Translations under genes and position numbers: made by a program
Assembly (NCBI RefSeq): GCF_019345465.1
Contig: NZ_JAHKRC010000006.1
Span: 186,001-250,000, forward strand
Direction: 5' to 3'
DNA: 64,000 nucleotides
From: Pseudomonas sp. NKUCC02_KPG
Lineage (GTDB): Bacteria > Pseudomonadota > Gammaproteobacteria > Pseudomonadales > Pseudomonadaceae
Shown here: piece by piece, positions 9,923 to 20,437 of the stretch
How the letters are laid out: each line of letters begins with the position of its first letter
Numbering within the stretch: position 1 is the first letter of the stretch
Notes under the pieces: model-generated
Told to the model about the DNA's origin: nothing
Database searches by the model: none
The model's input: only the letters and a program-made list of their open reading frames with translations

Positions 9923-12900
9923 TTAACGGAAGTCGGCATACGGAATCAACGGCTGTACCGGTAATGGCAAGTTGCCCTGCCAGACGTCGAAGGTATAACG
10001 CAGGTAGAGCATCGCTCGGCTGGGTGCGTAGCTGTCACTGTGCTGATAGAGCAAACCGCCTCCCAGTACCAGATGGTCCGACAGCCTGCGCTCCACCAGT
10101 CCTTGCAGGCGGTAGCCGATACCCGTACTGCTGCCGCCCGACGTCTGGCCCAGGCCGTCGGCCAGCTGGAAGCCTCGCTCGTCCAGTCCCTGGATCAGCT
10201 TGTCGTTCAGCCCGCTGAGTGGGTAAAGGTCATTGGCGTCAGTCTTGGCATACGACCAGCTCACCGAGCTTTCCAGGGCCACCGACCAGTTGGCGGTACG
10301 GAACGCATAGTTCAGCGGCACGCCAATCGAATAGTACTTCTGCGGGCTGTAGTAACCGCCCTGGCCCAAGGTGTACTCACTCAAGTCCTTGTCATACCCC
10401 CAGTACATCAGCGTCAGACCGGTGCGCATACGCTCGTCGGTGCGTTCGACCAAACGATAGTAGTAACCGGCCATGGCCGTGCTCTTGTGGTTGTCTTCCA
10501 CGTTCTTGCCGCGCAACCAGTGCTGGCCGAAGCTGGCCCATACGCCGTCCACGCCACCCTCGTCGTGGCTCAGGCTCAAGGTCAGGCCGTTGGAGGTGAC
10601 ACCGCCCCAGGTAATCCCTGTAATGGGGTCTGTGGCACCGGCATAGGACAGGATCGAGTTGCTCAAGGGGCGACGCGAGCCGGTCAGGGTCCAGCCCACG
10701 GACTCGAACTTGCTGCTGTAGGCCACGCCGCCCAGCCAGTTGGGCACTTTGAAGTTGTCCGGCGTGCGACCGATGTCGACATTCCAGACTTCGTTCTTCC
10801 AGCCAGCGGCCATCATGGTGCCGTTGACCGACTGGGAACTGTCTTCGCAACCTGACAAGTCGGGGCTGGTAGTGCCCTTGACGTTGTATTTCACGGCGCA
10901 GGTACCGTAATTTTCGCGAACCAACCCGTCGGGATCGGCACTGAATTTACCCGCATCCATATTCAGCTGTTCTGCACGTAAAAAGCCGGTGCCATCCGCC
11001 ACTGGCAGGTCCAGTTGCAGGATGGTGGTGCGGGTATCCGTATCTGATGTACCGGCAGAGGCGTTGTCCGAGCGCCACCCGTAATCGGTGTACAGGTGGA
11101 CCGTAGGATTTTGCCGCTGGTACAGCTCATCCACGTCGCTGCGCAGGCTACGGGCCAGCCACTGATCATCGTCCTTCTCGCGACTGGCCATGGTCATTGC
11201 GCGGTTGTCGCGAGGGTTGGCCTGCTCAGGAGTAATCAGGCCCGCGGCAGCCATACTCTTGGCGTAGTAATCCAGTGCCTGTTGCGGCTCCTTGACCGAC
11301 ATCAGCCGCGCCGCATCGCGGTACACCAGCGGATCGGCCTGGGGTGACTTGAGCAGCTGCGCGTAGATGGCCCGGGCTTTGTCAGGCTCGCCCACGGCGA
11401 CCCAGGCATTGGCCACCCGTCGTTGTTCGGAAGAGGTCAATACGGTGCCGGGGGCCGGATTGAACTGTGCCAGTTGTTGCCGGGCTGCAGGCAGTTGCCG
11501 GTTGGCAATCAGGGTTTCGATTTGCCCCAGTCGTGCCCCGGTATTGGCGGGATCCTTCTTCAGCACCTGGCCATACAGGCTTTGCGCTTGCTCGAAGTCG
11601 CCGCGCTCCTGGGCCCAGCCAGCGACGGTCATCAGGTCGTCGCTGTCGCTGGTTTGCATCAACAGGGCAATGGCTTGCGGTTCATGACCTTCTGCGCGCA
11701 GGCGTTCGGCGCGGGCAACCAGTACGTTGCGCTGCAGGCGTGAGTCCAGCTCACGCATGGAGTCGGTCCATTGCGCCTTGGGCAATTTCTCCAGCGCGCT
11801 CAGGGCGCTGGCATCGCGATCGGTGTTCGACAAATAAAGCGCGTAGGCGTAGATGGCTTCCGGGTTTCGCCCCTGGCGGTTCATCAATTGCTTGAAGCTG
11901 TCATCGGCTGCGCCAGGCTGGTTGATCTCGCGCTGGGCGTTGGCCAGGCGGTAAGTCACCCAGGGTTCATCAGGGCTCAGGTTGCGGATCTTGCTCAGCA
12001 ATGCGGCCACTTGCGGCCAGTCCTTGCGCTCGGTAGCCGCATCGGCCTGCTGGTTCAGTTCGTCCAGCTCCATGCTCTGGCGCAGCCCGGAGAATTCCTT
12101 CTGGCTGGAGGCGGGCAGGCCATTGAGAAATGCCTTGGCCTTTTGCGGGTCCTGGGCGCTGTACAAGCGAACCAGCCCCCTGACGGCGCTGCCATTACCC
12201 GGTTCCAGGCGACGGGCCTGCAACAGCAAGGCTTCCGCCTGGATATCGTCATGCTCGGCCTGTGCAACGCTGGCCAGGCCAATGAGTGGGTCGGCATCGG
12301 CGGGCTTGGTCTTGCGGGCCTGAGAAAATGCGTTACGTGCCGCTGGCAGGTTCTTTTGCTCAAGGGCCTTGTCACCCTGGCTGAGCAACATGCGGTAGCG
12401 GCTGGCGTCCATCAGGTCCTGCCACTTGCTGATGTTGGAGGTGTCTTGTTCCTTGGTTCGCGCCGTGGAGAAGCTGGTGTTGGCTTCGGCATAGCGGCCC
12501 TGACGAAACAGCGCCATGCCCAGGGCACCGTAGAGGGTCGGATCGTCCGGATATTGTTTGAGGGCGCTGCGCAATTGCCCTTCAGCGGCCACCGGATTGC
12601 GCGACTGATCAATCATCTGCTTGCCTTGAGCCCCTGCGTTCCACGCCGGGTCGCCAAGCAAACGCTGCTGTTGTTGCAGGTTCTTGTTGGCCTCACCGAT
12701 CAGTGGAGAGTTGGGGTAGCGGGCGATAAACCCCTGCCAGGCCTGGGCCGTAGTGCGATCGATGGGTAATGTGCCGAGGTAGGTGTACTCACGCTCTGCG
12801 GCGGCGTTACTGGCAATCGGGTCGCTGGACAGTTCTTGCAGGACCACCAGGGCTTCTGGCGCCCTTTTTTCCCGAAACAGCAAGTCGGCCAGGGTTTGGC

Positions 12901-13453
12901 GCAGCCCGGCGTTGCCCGGGTATTGCTTATCCAGAGCCCGCAGTTGATCGATTACTTGAGGATGCTGGCCCGGGATATTGCTGCGGATACGCAGGTACTC
13001 CAGCGCCGTGGCGAAATCGGGTGGTGCATTGCCAAACAGTCGCTCGAAAATTGCAGCGGCCTCTTCAGGTCGGCCAGCGGCTGCAAACAGGCGCGCCTGC
13101 TGCAGGTCTTTGAGGCTTTGCGGGTCTTGCAACTTCATCAGGCTCTGGGCCTGGCGCAGCGCCGCTGAGTCGGGGGCAACGCTTTGCAATTGCGCCAGAC
13201 GCTGGCGGGCCAGATCCGGATTCTTGTCCAGCAATGCCTGGCGTATAGACGCGACCAGCGCCTGCGGGTCGTTGGGGGCGATCAATTGCAGCCGTGCCAG
13301 TGAGGCGCGTACCAGATCTTCCCGGTACATGGCTTCACCGATACGTACCTGCTCCAGTAGCCACTGTTGCTGTTCCTGCACCGTGGTCGGTTGTGCAATG
13401 GCTGCAGTGGACAATCCACCGAGCAGGAACGCCCACGTTGTTATTTTTGGCAT
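9923..13453 (-). CDS. bcsC: Cellulose synthase outer-membrane export subunit BcsC
   Basis: About 1176 residues. The ATG at 13453 (MPKITT) is preferred over the GTG at 13465 because it starts directly with a signal peptide (cleavage near AIAQP). A long array of tetratricopeptide repeats spans roughly residues 25-740. A beta-barrel domain then follows and ends in an aromatic strand (PYADFR). The repeats sit in the periplasm near peptidoglycan and BcsB, and the barrel passes the glucan chain through the outer membrane. It is the last gene of the operon and overlaps bcsZ by 13 bp. Confidence 0.95.
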   Translation of the reverse strand: MPKITTWAFLLGGLSTAAIAQPTTVQEQQQWLLEQVRIGEAMYREDLVRASLARLQLIAPNDPQALVASIRQALLDKNPDLARQRLAQLQSVAPDSAALRQAQSLMKLQDPQSLKDLQQARLFAAAGRPEEAAAIFERLFGNAPPDFATALEYLRIRSNIPGQHPQVIDQLRALDKQYPGNAGLRQTLADLLFREKRAPEALVVLQELSSDPIASNAAAEREYTYLGTLPIDRTTAQAWQGFIARYPNSPLIGEANKNLQQQQRLLGDPAWNAGAQGKQMIDQSRNPVAAEGQLRSALKQYPDDPTLYGALGMALFRQGRYAEANTSFSTARTKEQDTSNISKWQDLMDASRYRMLLSQGDKALEQKNLPAARNAFSQARKTKPADADPLIGLASVAQAEHDDIQAEALLLQARRLEPGNGSAVRGLVRLYSAQDPQKAKAFLNGLPASSQKEFSGLRQSMELDELNQQADAATERKDWPQVAALLSKIRNLSPDEPWVTYRLANAQREINQPGAADDSFKQLMNRQGRNPEAIYAYALYLSNTDRDASALSALEKLPKAQWTDSMRELDSRLQRNVLVARAERLRAEGHEPQAIALLMQTSDSDDLMTVAGWAQERGDFEQAQSLYGQVLKKDPANTGARLGQIETLIANRQLPAARQQLAQFNPAPGTVLTSSEQRRVANAWVAVGEPDKARAIYAQLLKSPQADPLVYRDAARLMSVKEPQQALDYYAKSMAAAGLITPEQANPRDNRAMTMASREKDDDQWLARSLRSDVDELYQRQNPTVHLYTDYGWRSDNASAGTSDTDTRTTILQLDLPVADGTGFLRAEQLNMDAGKFSADPDGLVRENYGTCAVKYNVKGTTSPDLSGCEDSSQSVNGTMMAAGWKNEVWNVDIGRTPDNFKVPNWLGGVAYSSKFESVGWTLTGSRRPLSNSILSYAGATDPITGITWGGVTSNGLTLSLSHDEGGVDGVWASFGQHWLRGKNVEDNHKSTAMAGYYYRLVERTDERMRTGLTLMYWGYDKDLSEYTLGQGGYYSPQKYYSIGVPLNYAFRTANWSVALESSVSWSYAKTDANDLYPLSGLNDKLIQGLDERGFQLADGLGQTSGGSSTGIGYRLQGLVERRLSDHLVLGGGLLYQHSDSYAPSRAMLYLRYTFDVWQGNLPLPVQPLIPYADFR

Positions 13454-14565
13454 GTCTTGATCCACGAAGGTAAAAGCTGCCCATCCTTGTCAAAGCGATA
13501 GCGTTCTTCATCCCAGCCCTGGCCAAACAGCAGCAGCGACTGGTTGTAATAAGCATCCGCCGCAGGCGGTTGTTGCTGGATCCGTGCCTGTTGTACGGCC
13601 AGTGCAGGGGAGTCCAGACTTGCCAGTAACGGCAGCATGGCGGCGGAAAAACCCACCGGGCCCGTTCCGGTGTATTTACCGGTCACTGCATTCACGCTTT
13701 CCGGTGGATAGCCCAGGGTTTGAGTCAGGTTGGCCATCGGCGCAAAGTGCTGTTGCAGGACCTGACGGTTGGCTGCGTCCGGAGCCAGCATGCCGACCCA
13801 CAGGTAGACGCGAATGGCATCGTAGTCGCCCTGGGAGCCGTCCTTGGTGTCGGGAGCCCAGCCACCACCGGCTTTCCATAACAGCCAGTCGGGGGCAAAA
13901 CCTTTGGGTGAAGTCTCTATCAACATGCGCTGCTGATTGCTCGCCAGCTCAGCCCATATCGGTGAAATCCGGGCAAAGCGTGCCAACAGTTGCGGTGGCA
14001 GATAGCTGGGGTTCAGGCGCCAGCCTTTGGGGCTGTCGAACCCCACATCGCCGGGCAACAGCATCAGGCCCAGGCGGGGTAATTTGCGCAGGCTTTGGGC
14101 CGCACTGCGCCAGAGGATGTTCTGCCCCAGCGCGACGTACTCGGGCCACTGCCACAGGCGTCCGGCTTCAAGCAGGCTGTAGGCGATCCACAGATCGGCA
14201 TCGCTGGCATTGTTGCTGTCCAGGATGTGCCACTGGCCGCTTTTGTCGCGCCCCCATTGCCAGGCAGGCAGATGACCTTCAAGGCTGCCATCTGCCAGGT
14301 TATTGCGGGTCCATTCGAGAATCGAGGCGAAGCTTTTCCTGTCGTTGGCCAGCAAGGCAAAAAACAGCCCGTAACTCTGGCCTTCCGACGTCGTGATCAA
14401 CTGCGTCGACGAGGCATCGATGATGCGCCCGTCGCTGCTCATCATGGTTTTCTTGTAACTGTCCCAGGCGGGCCAGTCACAGGATGCCGCACTCGCCACC
14501 AGGGGAAGACAACCCAAGGTCGAAGTCAGGGCGAGTGCCGCCAGTCGTTTCATGGCCTTAGTCAT
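13441..14565 (-). CDS. bcsZ: Periplasmic endo-beta-1,4-glucanase BcsZ (GH8)
   Basis: Glycoside hydrolase family 8, 374 residues with a signal peptide (cleavage after ASA, before SCDWPAWDSY). The general-acid glutamate is E61 in TTSEGQSYGLFFAL, and the GDYDAIRVYLWVGM segment holds the conserved aspartate region. It trims cellulose chains during export and limits product build-up. It overlaps bcsB by 8 bp and bcsC by 13 bp, so it belongs to the bcs operon. Confidence 0.95.
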   Translation of the reverse strand: MTKAMKRLAALALTSTLGCLPLVASAASCDWPAWDSYKKTMMSSDGRIIDASSTQLITTSEGQSYGLFFALLANDRKSFASILEWTRNNLADGSLEGHLPAWQWGRDKSGQWHILDSNNASDADLWIAYSLLEAGRLWQWPEYVALGQNILWRSAAQSLRKLPRLGLMLLPGDVGFDSPKGWRLNPSYLPPQLLARFARISPIWAELASNQQRMLIETSPKGFAPDWLLWKAGGGWAPDTKDGSQGDYDAIRVYLWVGMLAPDAANRQVLQQHFAPMANLTQTLGYPPESVNAVTGKYTGTGPVGFSAAMLPLLASLDSPALAVQQARIQQQPPAADAYYNQSLLLFGQGWDEERYRFDKDGQLLPSWIKTCQK

Positions 14566-16885
14566 CCTTGTGCAGACGACGGTTGGCCGCCCAGCTCAGG
14601 GCACGCCACAGCAGGAAGGCGCTGAGCAGAACGCTGATCACGGCCAGTATGGCCAGCAATACCGGGTGCTCTGACAGCTGGTACCACAACAGCAGGTACC
14701 ACGGCAGGTTGCCGACAAAGTATTGATCACCGACCAGTTGGCTGTAGACGCCGCTGCTGCGAACCAGTGCCACAGAGCCTGCCACCGCGTCCAGCTTGCC
14801 GCTGTCGCCCAAGGCCTCGCGCAGCAGGTTGTAGTCGGCATCCTCATTGCCCAGCAATGCGACGATGCTGCGCTGGTTGTGGGTAGGTGACTGCATGCCT
14901 AACATGGCCGCAATCGGTGCCTGGGCCGTCACTTCGGTTTTGTTGGCCGGTGTGTTGCGACCGTCGGTTGACGGCCCGCGGCGGTTGTTGGCATCAATGC
15001 CAGTGGTGCCGTAAGGCTGCACCAGCATGTCGTGCTGACGTTGCAACAGCACGCTCATGTCCGGGTTGTCGCGCAACTCCGGGGCCATCTCGCCCAGTAA
15101 CAGCAAGTCGACATCCTCCTTGGACGCCGACGCCCAGTCATCGCTCAGGCGCACACCAAAGGCCGGGTAGCCGGAGCGGGCAGAAATGCCGGATACCGTT
15201 TCAAGCAGGGTGCTGATCTGTGTCGGTGAAGCGTTGCTTGGAACCACCACGATGGATTCGGACATGTCGGCCATGCGGCTGAACGGGAAGCCGCTGCGCA
15301 CAAATGCCTTGAGGTCCGGCATGCTGATGTAGTGGTGATAGCCGGACATGTCGATGGTGGAATCTTCATCGATGATGGCCTGGGTGTTGGCCGGCAGGAT
15401 GGTCTGGCAGCGATCACGCTGGGAACTGCCCACGGTGCTGGCAAAGTTGAAATCGAAACGCAGGCGGTTGCGGTCGCCAATTTTCAGCGAGGGTACGATC
15501 AGCTTTTCATTGACGTTTGCGGTGTCATTGGACAGCACCGCCAAGCGCAGCTCTTCCAGGTTGCTGGTGTCTTTGCGCAGCAACGGCAGGCTGGTGATGA
15601 ACTGGTCGTTGAGGCTGATATTGAGGCGTGAATCATCATTGGCCGACGGTGCGGTGTAGCGGTATTGAGTGCGCAGCGGGATACCCTGGTTACGCCACAC
15701 GAAAAGATCGGGTGGCAGGTTTACATCCAGGGTGATGGGACGCGGCTGCAACCCGCTGACCTGCAATTGTTGCGGGTAGGTAATCAGCTCGGCAAAACGC
15801 ACTGGCCGGTCGGTCCGCATCCAGGCCGGAGCATCGTAGGGTTTGCGCGGGTGCAGCTCCTGAACCTTGTCGATGGTAACGCGCGAACCGCGCAGCAAAT
15901 TACCGCCCAGGGCCAGAGCCTTGGCAGCAGTGGTCAGGTCTTCTTCGTTGCGGCCCATGATCAGCAGGACTTTGCTGTAGGGCGCATCCGGGTGATCGAT
16001 CATTTCGACCACAGGCGCCGTCACGGCCGGGAATTTTTCCAGGTCGCTCATGAAGGCCGGACGGTGATCGTTCGTGGCGAAGACTACGGTCGGTTGCACT
16101 GCATCCTTGTTCTGTACCCCTGGCAGCGTATCGAACGACACCGGGAAACTTGCGCCACGCCAGTTGGACTGACTGCCAAAGTAAGAGGCCAGGATCGTGG
16201 CCGCTTTCTGTTCACCCAGCGTCGGGTTGGCGGCGAACACAAATGGCAGTTCCAGCTTGCTGTTGTTGCGTGGATCAAAGAACGGCAGCGGGAAGAACGC
16301 CAGGTCGTTTTGCAGGCTCAGGGCCTGTTCTTGCAAGGTAATAGCGCTACCGCGGCTGATATTGACCCACAACGTGTTGTTGGCCGGGTCTTCACAGATA
16401 TCGGTGTAATGACCGACAAACTCCAGCCGCAGGCGGTTGAAGTCCGAAATCAGCCGTGGATCAAGGGCTATTTTCTGCGTGGTTCTGCGCCCCAGCTGGT
16501 CTTTCTCAATCGGCAGAACGCCCATCAGCACATCGTTGAGGTACACCCGGATATGTGAAAGCGTCGGGATCAATGCAGGTGAGGGCGTGTAGTCCAGCTG
16601 CAGGCTGGCATCGCTGGCAATCCGGTCGCGACGCAGGCTGAACTCCACCACGTCTGAGCTGTTGATCCCTAGCAGCAGGGAGTCTGTGGCTCGCCCCAAC
16701 TGTTCGAATGAGTAGGTGACTGGCCAGCTTGGCAGTACCTGATCCGTCTGGGCTACCGCCGGCTTGGGCAGTGGAGCGGGCACAGGTGAATTGCCAGGTA
16801 AAGGCAAGGGGGCCGACATAAGCTGCGAGGCGAAGGTCATCAGCGCGAGGCTGGCGAAGATAGCTTTTTTAGATAGACGACTCAT
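14558..16885 (-). CDS. bcsB: Cellulose synthase regulatory subunit BcsB
   Basis: Periplasmic partner of BcsA that guides the growing chain, 775 residues. I chose the ATG at 16885 because it overlaps the bcsA stop codon as ATGA and opens with a proper signal peptide (MSRLSKKAIFASLALMTFAS). A longer in-frame start at 16999 would put 38 unlikely residues in front. The body holds alternating carbohydrate-binding and flavodoxin-like domains, and it ends with a single transmembrane anchor (about 733-760) and a short cytosolic tail that packs on BcsA. Confidence 0.95.
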   Translation of the reverse strand: MSRLSKKAIFASLALMTFASQLMSAPLPLPGNSPVPAPLPKPAVAQTDQVLPSWPVTYSFEQLGRATDSLLLGINSSDVVEFSLRRDRIASDASLQLDYTPSPALIPTLSHIRVYLNDVLMGVLPIEKDQLGRRTTQKIALDPRLISDFNRLRLEFVGHYTDICEDPANNTLWVNISRGSAITLQEQALSLQNDLAFFPLPFFDPRNNSKLELPFVFAANPTLGEQKAATILASYFGSQSNWRGASFPVSFDTLPGVQNKDAVQPTVVFATNDHRPAFMSDLEKFPAVTAPVVEMIDHPDAPYSKVLLIMGRNEEDLTTAAKALALGGNLLRGSRVTIDKVQELHPRKPYDAPAWMRTDRPVRFAELITYPQQLQVSGLQPRPITLDVNLPPDLFVWRNQGIPLRTQYRYTAPSANDDSRLNISLNDQFITSLPLLRKDTSNLEELRLAVLSNDTANVNEKLIVPSLKIGDRNRLRFDFNFASTVGSSQRDRCQTILPANTQAIIDEDSTIDMSGYHHYISMPDLKAFVRSGFPFSRMADMSESIVVVPSNASPTQISTLLETVSGISARSGYPAFGVRLSDDWASASKEDVDLLLLGEMAPELRDNPDMSVLLQRQHDMLVQPYGTTGIDANNRRGPSTDGRNTPANKTEVTAQAPIAAMLGMQSPTHNQRSIVALLGNEDADYNLLREALGDSGKLDAVAGSVALVRSSGVYSQLVGDQYFVGNLPWYLLLWYQLSEHPVLLAILAVISVLLSAFLLWRALSWAANRRLHKDD

Positions 16886-19485
16886 GATCTGCTCACTGGC
16901 CGGGAGATAAGGGGGGTAGGTGCTTCGGGCATGCGCGGCAAAAAGCTGCCCAGCCACTGAAAAATGAGCAAAAACGGTTTCGCGATGACGCGTATCCACT
17001 TGGGCAGGTATTCATAAAGGCGGTAATAGCCTTTGACGCCCAGGGCCAGAATCTCCTTGAGACTCTGGATCGGCTTGTCAGCCTCAAACCCGCTGTTGTG
17101 GTCAAGCCAGGCATCGGCGCGGCCAAAGGTGCACTGCACGAACTCGATCTTTTGTTCGGGCGGCAACTGGGCAAAGCTCAAGCCGATAAACCGGTCGCTG
17201 GAGCGGGTCAGAGTACCGGTGAACACAAACTCGCGGTTGCCCCGCTGAAGGATCAGCGATACCTGTGTGCCGACGGGCAGTTGCAGGGCCTGGCTCACTT
17301 GCAGGCCGACGCCACCGTCCGAGTAGTCCACGAGTTCACAAGGGTAGCTGTGCCCGTCGGACAATCTGATGGCCCCTGGCAAACGGGCAAGTACACGGTG
17401 CGTGGTGCGCACCTGGCGCACCTCGGCCGCAACGGCAACCGCAGCACCAATGATCAGCAAGTTGTAAATCACCCACAGCACACTGACTAGGATGGTGAAG
17501 ATCTCATCCTTTGGCCCGGTAAAGAGGCGCCAGACGGCAAACCCCAGGCCGACCACGTTGAGCACCGACAGCACCAGATACGGTTTGGCGGTCTGCCAGT
17601 CGAACTGGTTTTCTTCCATCATGCCGCCCTTGGCGGTCACGTTGAACTTGCCCCGCGACGGGCTGAACAATGCCACGGTGGTGGGTCGTGCGATGTACCA
17701 GGCCAGCACGGTCTCGTACACCTCGCCCCAGAATGTCTGGCGGTAGGCGCCTTGCATCCGTGAGTTGGTGAGGCTGGCGTGGATCATGTGCGGCAACACG
17801 TACAGCAGGATCATCACCGCCGGGGCGTAGATGATGTAGGCGTGCAGCAACAGGAAGGCCAGGGGCGCAGTGAGGAACACCAGCCGTGGCAACCCCACCA
17901 GGAAGTGCATCATGGCGTTGGTGTAGCAGATGCGCTGGAAGATGGTCAGGCCCTTGCCCAGCAGCGGGTTGTCGGTGCGGAAAATCTGCACCATGCCCCG
18001 TGCCCAGCGGATGCGCTGACCGATATGCGCCGACAGGCTCTCGGTTGCCAGGCCTGCTGCCTGCGGGATGCGCAGATAGGCCGAGGTCCAGCCGTTGCGG
18101 TGCAGGCGCAGGGCGGTGTGGGCATCTTCGGTCACGGTTTCGACCGCGAACCCGCCAATGGAGTCAATCGCAGTACGGCGCACGATGGCGCAGGAGCCGC
18201 AGAAAAACGCAGCGTTCCACATGTCGTTACCGTCCTGGATCAAACCGTAAAACAGCTCGCCTTCGTTGGGGCGGTTACGGAAGGTACCCAGGTTGCGCTC
18301 GAACGGATCAGGTGACAGGAAGTGGTGCGGGGTCTGTACCAGCGCCAGGGTCGGGTCACGCAGGAACCAGCCAACCGTCAACTGCAGGAAGGAGCGGGCA
18401 GGCATGTGGTCGCAGTCAAAAATCGCCACCAGATCGCCGTCGATCAAGGTCAGTGCATGATTGAGGTTACCGGCCTTGGCGTGGCGGTTGTCGGTCCGGG
18501 CGATGTAGTTGATGCCCACCTCTTCGGCGAATGCCTTGAAGCTTGGACGGTTGCCGTCATCAAGCAGGTGAATGCGCAGCTTGTCTTTCGGCCAGTCGAT
18601 GCCAAGCGCGGCGTACACCGTGCCACGGGTTACGGACAGCTCTTCGTTGTACGTCGGAATCAACAGGTCGACGACCGGCCATTGCTCCATGTCTGCGGGC
18701 AATTGCGCCGGTTGGCGATTGAGCGGCCATGAGGTCTGCACATAGCCCAGCAACAGGATCAGCCAGGAGTAGGTCTCGGCGATCAGCAGAATCAGGCCGC
18801 AGATCAGATCCAGATTGTCGTTCCAGTTCAGGGTCGAGGTGTACCGCCACCACAGGTAGCGGCACGAAACGATGATCGACAATACGATCAGCAACAAGGT
18901 CGGAAAGCGTCCCGGCATGCGGCGCACCAGCATTGCCAGTACCCACAACAGGATCACGAACACCAGTTGCGCCAGATAACCGAAAGGCTCGGTGATACAC
19001 AGCACAATCAAGGCCAGTGCGATGATGCCAATGCCGATGTAGAGCACCTTGCGCAGAGGCCACTGCATGGTGTTCCACCAGTGGGAGCCTTTACTGACCT
19101 GCGGGCTGATCGCCGTGGGTAAATGGGCAAAGGAATTGGACAGCAGGTTCCACGGACGCTGGACAATATTGAGCACCAACGACACCCAGGAGCCCAGGCG
19201 CTGACGGAAACGCTGGCGCCCGATCTGGTTCAGGTTCGGCGTACGCACCAGCAGCAGCCACACGGTTTGCACGACATAACGCAACGGGTCGCCAATGGTG
19301 GATCGCTTCTGGGCCAGGTGCGGATACAGGCGTCTGTGCTGATCACGCAAGGCTTTCCAGTTGCGCGACTCAAGGGGCAGAAAGATCCAGCCCAGGGCCT
19401 GGATCAGCGCCAGAATAAAGGCCGTGAACCGGGTGCAGTTCTGCTCACGCCGCAAGCGTGTGTAGGGGAACCAGTGCGCAATCAT
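16882..19485 (-). CDS. bcsA: Cellulose synthase catalytic subunit BcsA
   Basis: Inner-membrane family 2 glycosyltransferase, 867 residues, which polymerises UDP-glucose and threads the chain through its own membrane helices. Catalytic motifs are visible: LLDDG, FDCDH, the TEDAHTALRLH general-base region, and QRIRWARG (QxxRW). The C-terminal PilZ domain has RTTHR (RxxxR) followed by DYSDGG (DxSxxG), so c-di-GMP should activate it. A long N-terminal extension typical of type II BcsA is present. It overlaps both bcsQ and bcsB by 4 bp. Confidence 0.97.
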   Translation of the reverse strand: MIAHWFPYTRLRREQNCTRFTAFILALIQALGWIFLPLESRNWKALRDQHRRLYPHLAQKRSTIGDPLRYVVQTVWLLLVRTPNLNQIGRQRFRQRLGSWVSLVLNIVQRPWNLLSNSFAHLPTAISPQVSKGSHWWNTMQWPLRKVLYIGIGIIALALIVLCITEPFGYLAQLVFVILLWVLAMLVRRMPGRFPTLLLIVLSIIVSCRYLWWRYTSTLNWNDNLDLICGLILLIAETYSWLILLLGYVQTSWPLNRQPAQLPADMEQWPVVDLLIPTYNEELSVTRGTVYAALGIDWPKDKLRIHLLDDGNRPSFKAFAEEVGINYIARTDNRHAKAGNLNHALTLIDGDLVAIFDCDHMPARSFLQLTVGWFLRDPTLALVQTPHHFLSPDPFERNLGTFRNRPNEGELFYGLIQDGNDMWNAAFFCGSCAIVRRTAIDSIGGFAVETVTEDAHTALRLHRNGWTSAYLRIPQAAGLATESLSAHIGQRIRWARGMVQIFRTDNPLLGKGLTIFQRICYTNAMMHFLVGLPRLVFLTAPLAFLLLHAYIIYAPAVMILLYVLPHMIHASLTNSRMQGAYRQTFWGEVYETVLAWYIARPTTVALFSPSRGKFNVTAKGGMMEENQFDWQTAKPYLVLSVLNVVGLGFAVWRLFTGPKDEIFTILVSVLWVIYNLLIIGAAVAVAAEVRQVRTTHRVLARLPGAIRLSDGHSYPCELVDYSDGGVGLQVSQALQLPVGTQVSLILQRGNREFVFTGTLTRSSDRFIGLSFAQLPPEQKIEFVQCTFGRADAWLDHNSGFEADKPIQSLKEILALGVKGYYRLYEYLPKWIRVIAKPFLLIFQWLGSFLPRMPEAPTPLISRPVSRS

Positions 19486-20204
19486 TCAGCCCTCCTGCCG
19501 CGAAGCAGGCACCAACTGGCCAGGCTGATGACATCCAGTGCAATCAGGCTGGTGGGTGCATAGCGGCCTGCGGGCTCGCTTCTGGCCAGGGCTTCACCCA
19601 TGGCTTCGTCTGCGTGCAGGTTCACAGGCACCAGTGCCTGGGCATAGCGGTGCTGCCAGATCAGCAGCAGATCCCGCTGCAGCTGGCTGGCGGCATCGAA
19701 ACGGTTGACCAGAAACAGTGGCGTTTGCGCCAGTTGCGGTTGCAACAATACGTGGCAGGCGGCGTCGGCGTTGAGCACCATGATTGAAATACTGCAGTGC
19801 GGGTTGGCCATGTGGCCTGGCAAGCGCTGCGGCAGATCGAACAGTATCCAGTCAAAGGCGTCGGCCAGCGCGGCCTGGCGCTGGCTCCAGAGTTGTGGCT
19901 GCTCAAGCAGCAGGCCGTCGAGCTGGATGAATTCGACCGGTTGCAGTTGCCCGTAGGGCAGCACGCACAGGCCGGGCTCTACACACCATGCATGCTCATG
20001 CCAGGGTTGCTGATCCAGAGTCGCCCGGGCCCAGCCCTCGCGGGGTGCCAGGTCCATGTTGAAATGCAGGCCGAGGGAGTTCTCCGGGCACATGTCCACC
20101 AGCAGTACCCTCTGTCCCAGCTCATGCAGCGCATGGCCCAGCGCCGCCAGGGTTGAGCTGGTACCCACGCCACCGCGCACGCCACGCAAACTCATGGCAA
20201 TCAT
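19482..20204 (-). CDS. bcsQ: BcsQ, MinD/ParA-like ATPase of the cellulose system
   Basis: 240 residues. A ParA/MinD-like P-loop appears as RGGVGTSST near the N terminus, followed by VLLVDMCPENSLGLHFN and DWILFDLPQR. The loop lacks the lysine of the KGG consensus, which is also true of enterobacterial BcsQ. With BcsR it forms an essential cytosolic part of the E. coli cellulose complex and helps polar localisation. It overlaps bcsR and bcsA by 4 bp each. A start at the internal ATG three codons later is possible. Confidence 0.92.
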   Translation of the reverse strand: MIAMSLRGVRGGVGTSSTLAALGHALHELGQRVLLVDMCPENSLGLHFNMDLAPREGWARATLDQQPWHEHAWCVEPGLCVLPYGQLQPVEFIQLDGLLLEQPQLWSQRQAALADAFDWILFDLPQRLPGHMANPHCSISIMVLNADAACHVLLQPQLAQTPLFLVNRFDAASQLQRDLLLIWQHRYAQALVPVNLHADEAMGEALARSEPAGRYAPTSLIALDVISLASWCLLRGRRAE

Positions 20205-20437
20205 GGGGTGTGCTCCGTGTCTTTATCCAGATCAAGGGGCGGCGTGTGCTGCGCCTCCAGATAAGCCAGCAACGGCCAGCGCTCAAAAGCCTGCAACAGC
20301 TCCATATGCGCCGACACGTCGATGTATTCCAGGGCGTGCAATTCCATCATCGACTTGAGCCGGGCGATATCATCGGCACGCTCTTTGCGCGAAAGGATAT
20401 CGGCGCTTATTTGAACCGCTGTGGGTAAGGCAGCCAT
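20201..20437 (-). CDS. bcsR: BcsR, small cellulose biosynthesis regulator
   Basis: 78 residues. The C-terminal half EYIDVSAHMELLQAFERWPLL matches the E. coli BcsR (YhjR) core, where the DYxDxS and RWPLL segments are conserved. BcsR binds BcsQ and stabilises the complex. It sits directly before bcsQ with a 4-bp overlap, as in enterobacteria, and its 5' end overlaps the end of bcsG by 31 bp. Confidence 0.88.
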   Translation of the reverse strand: MAALPTAVQISADILSRKERADDIARLKSMMELHALEYIDVSAHMELLQAFERWPLLAYLEAQHTPPLDLDKDTEHTP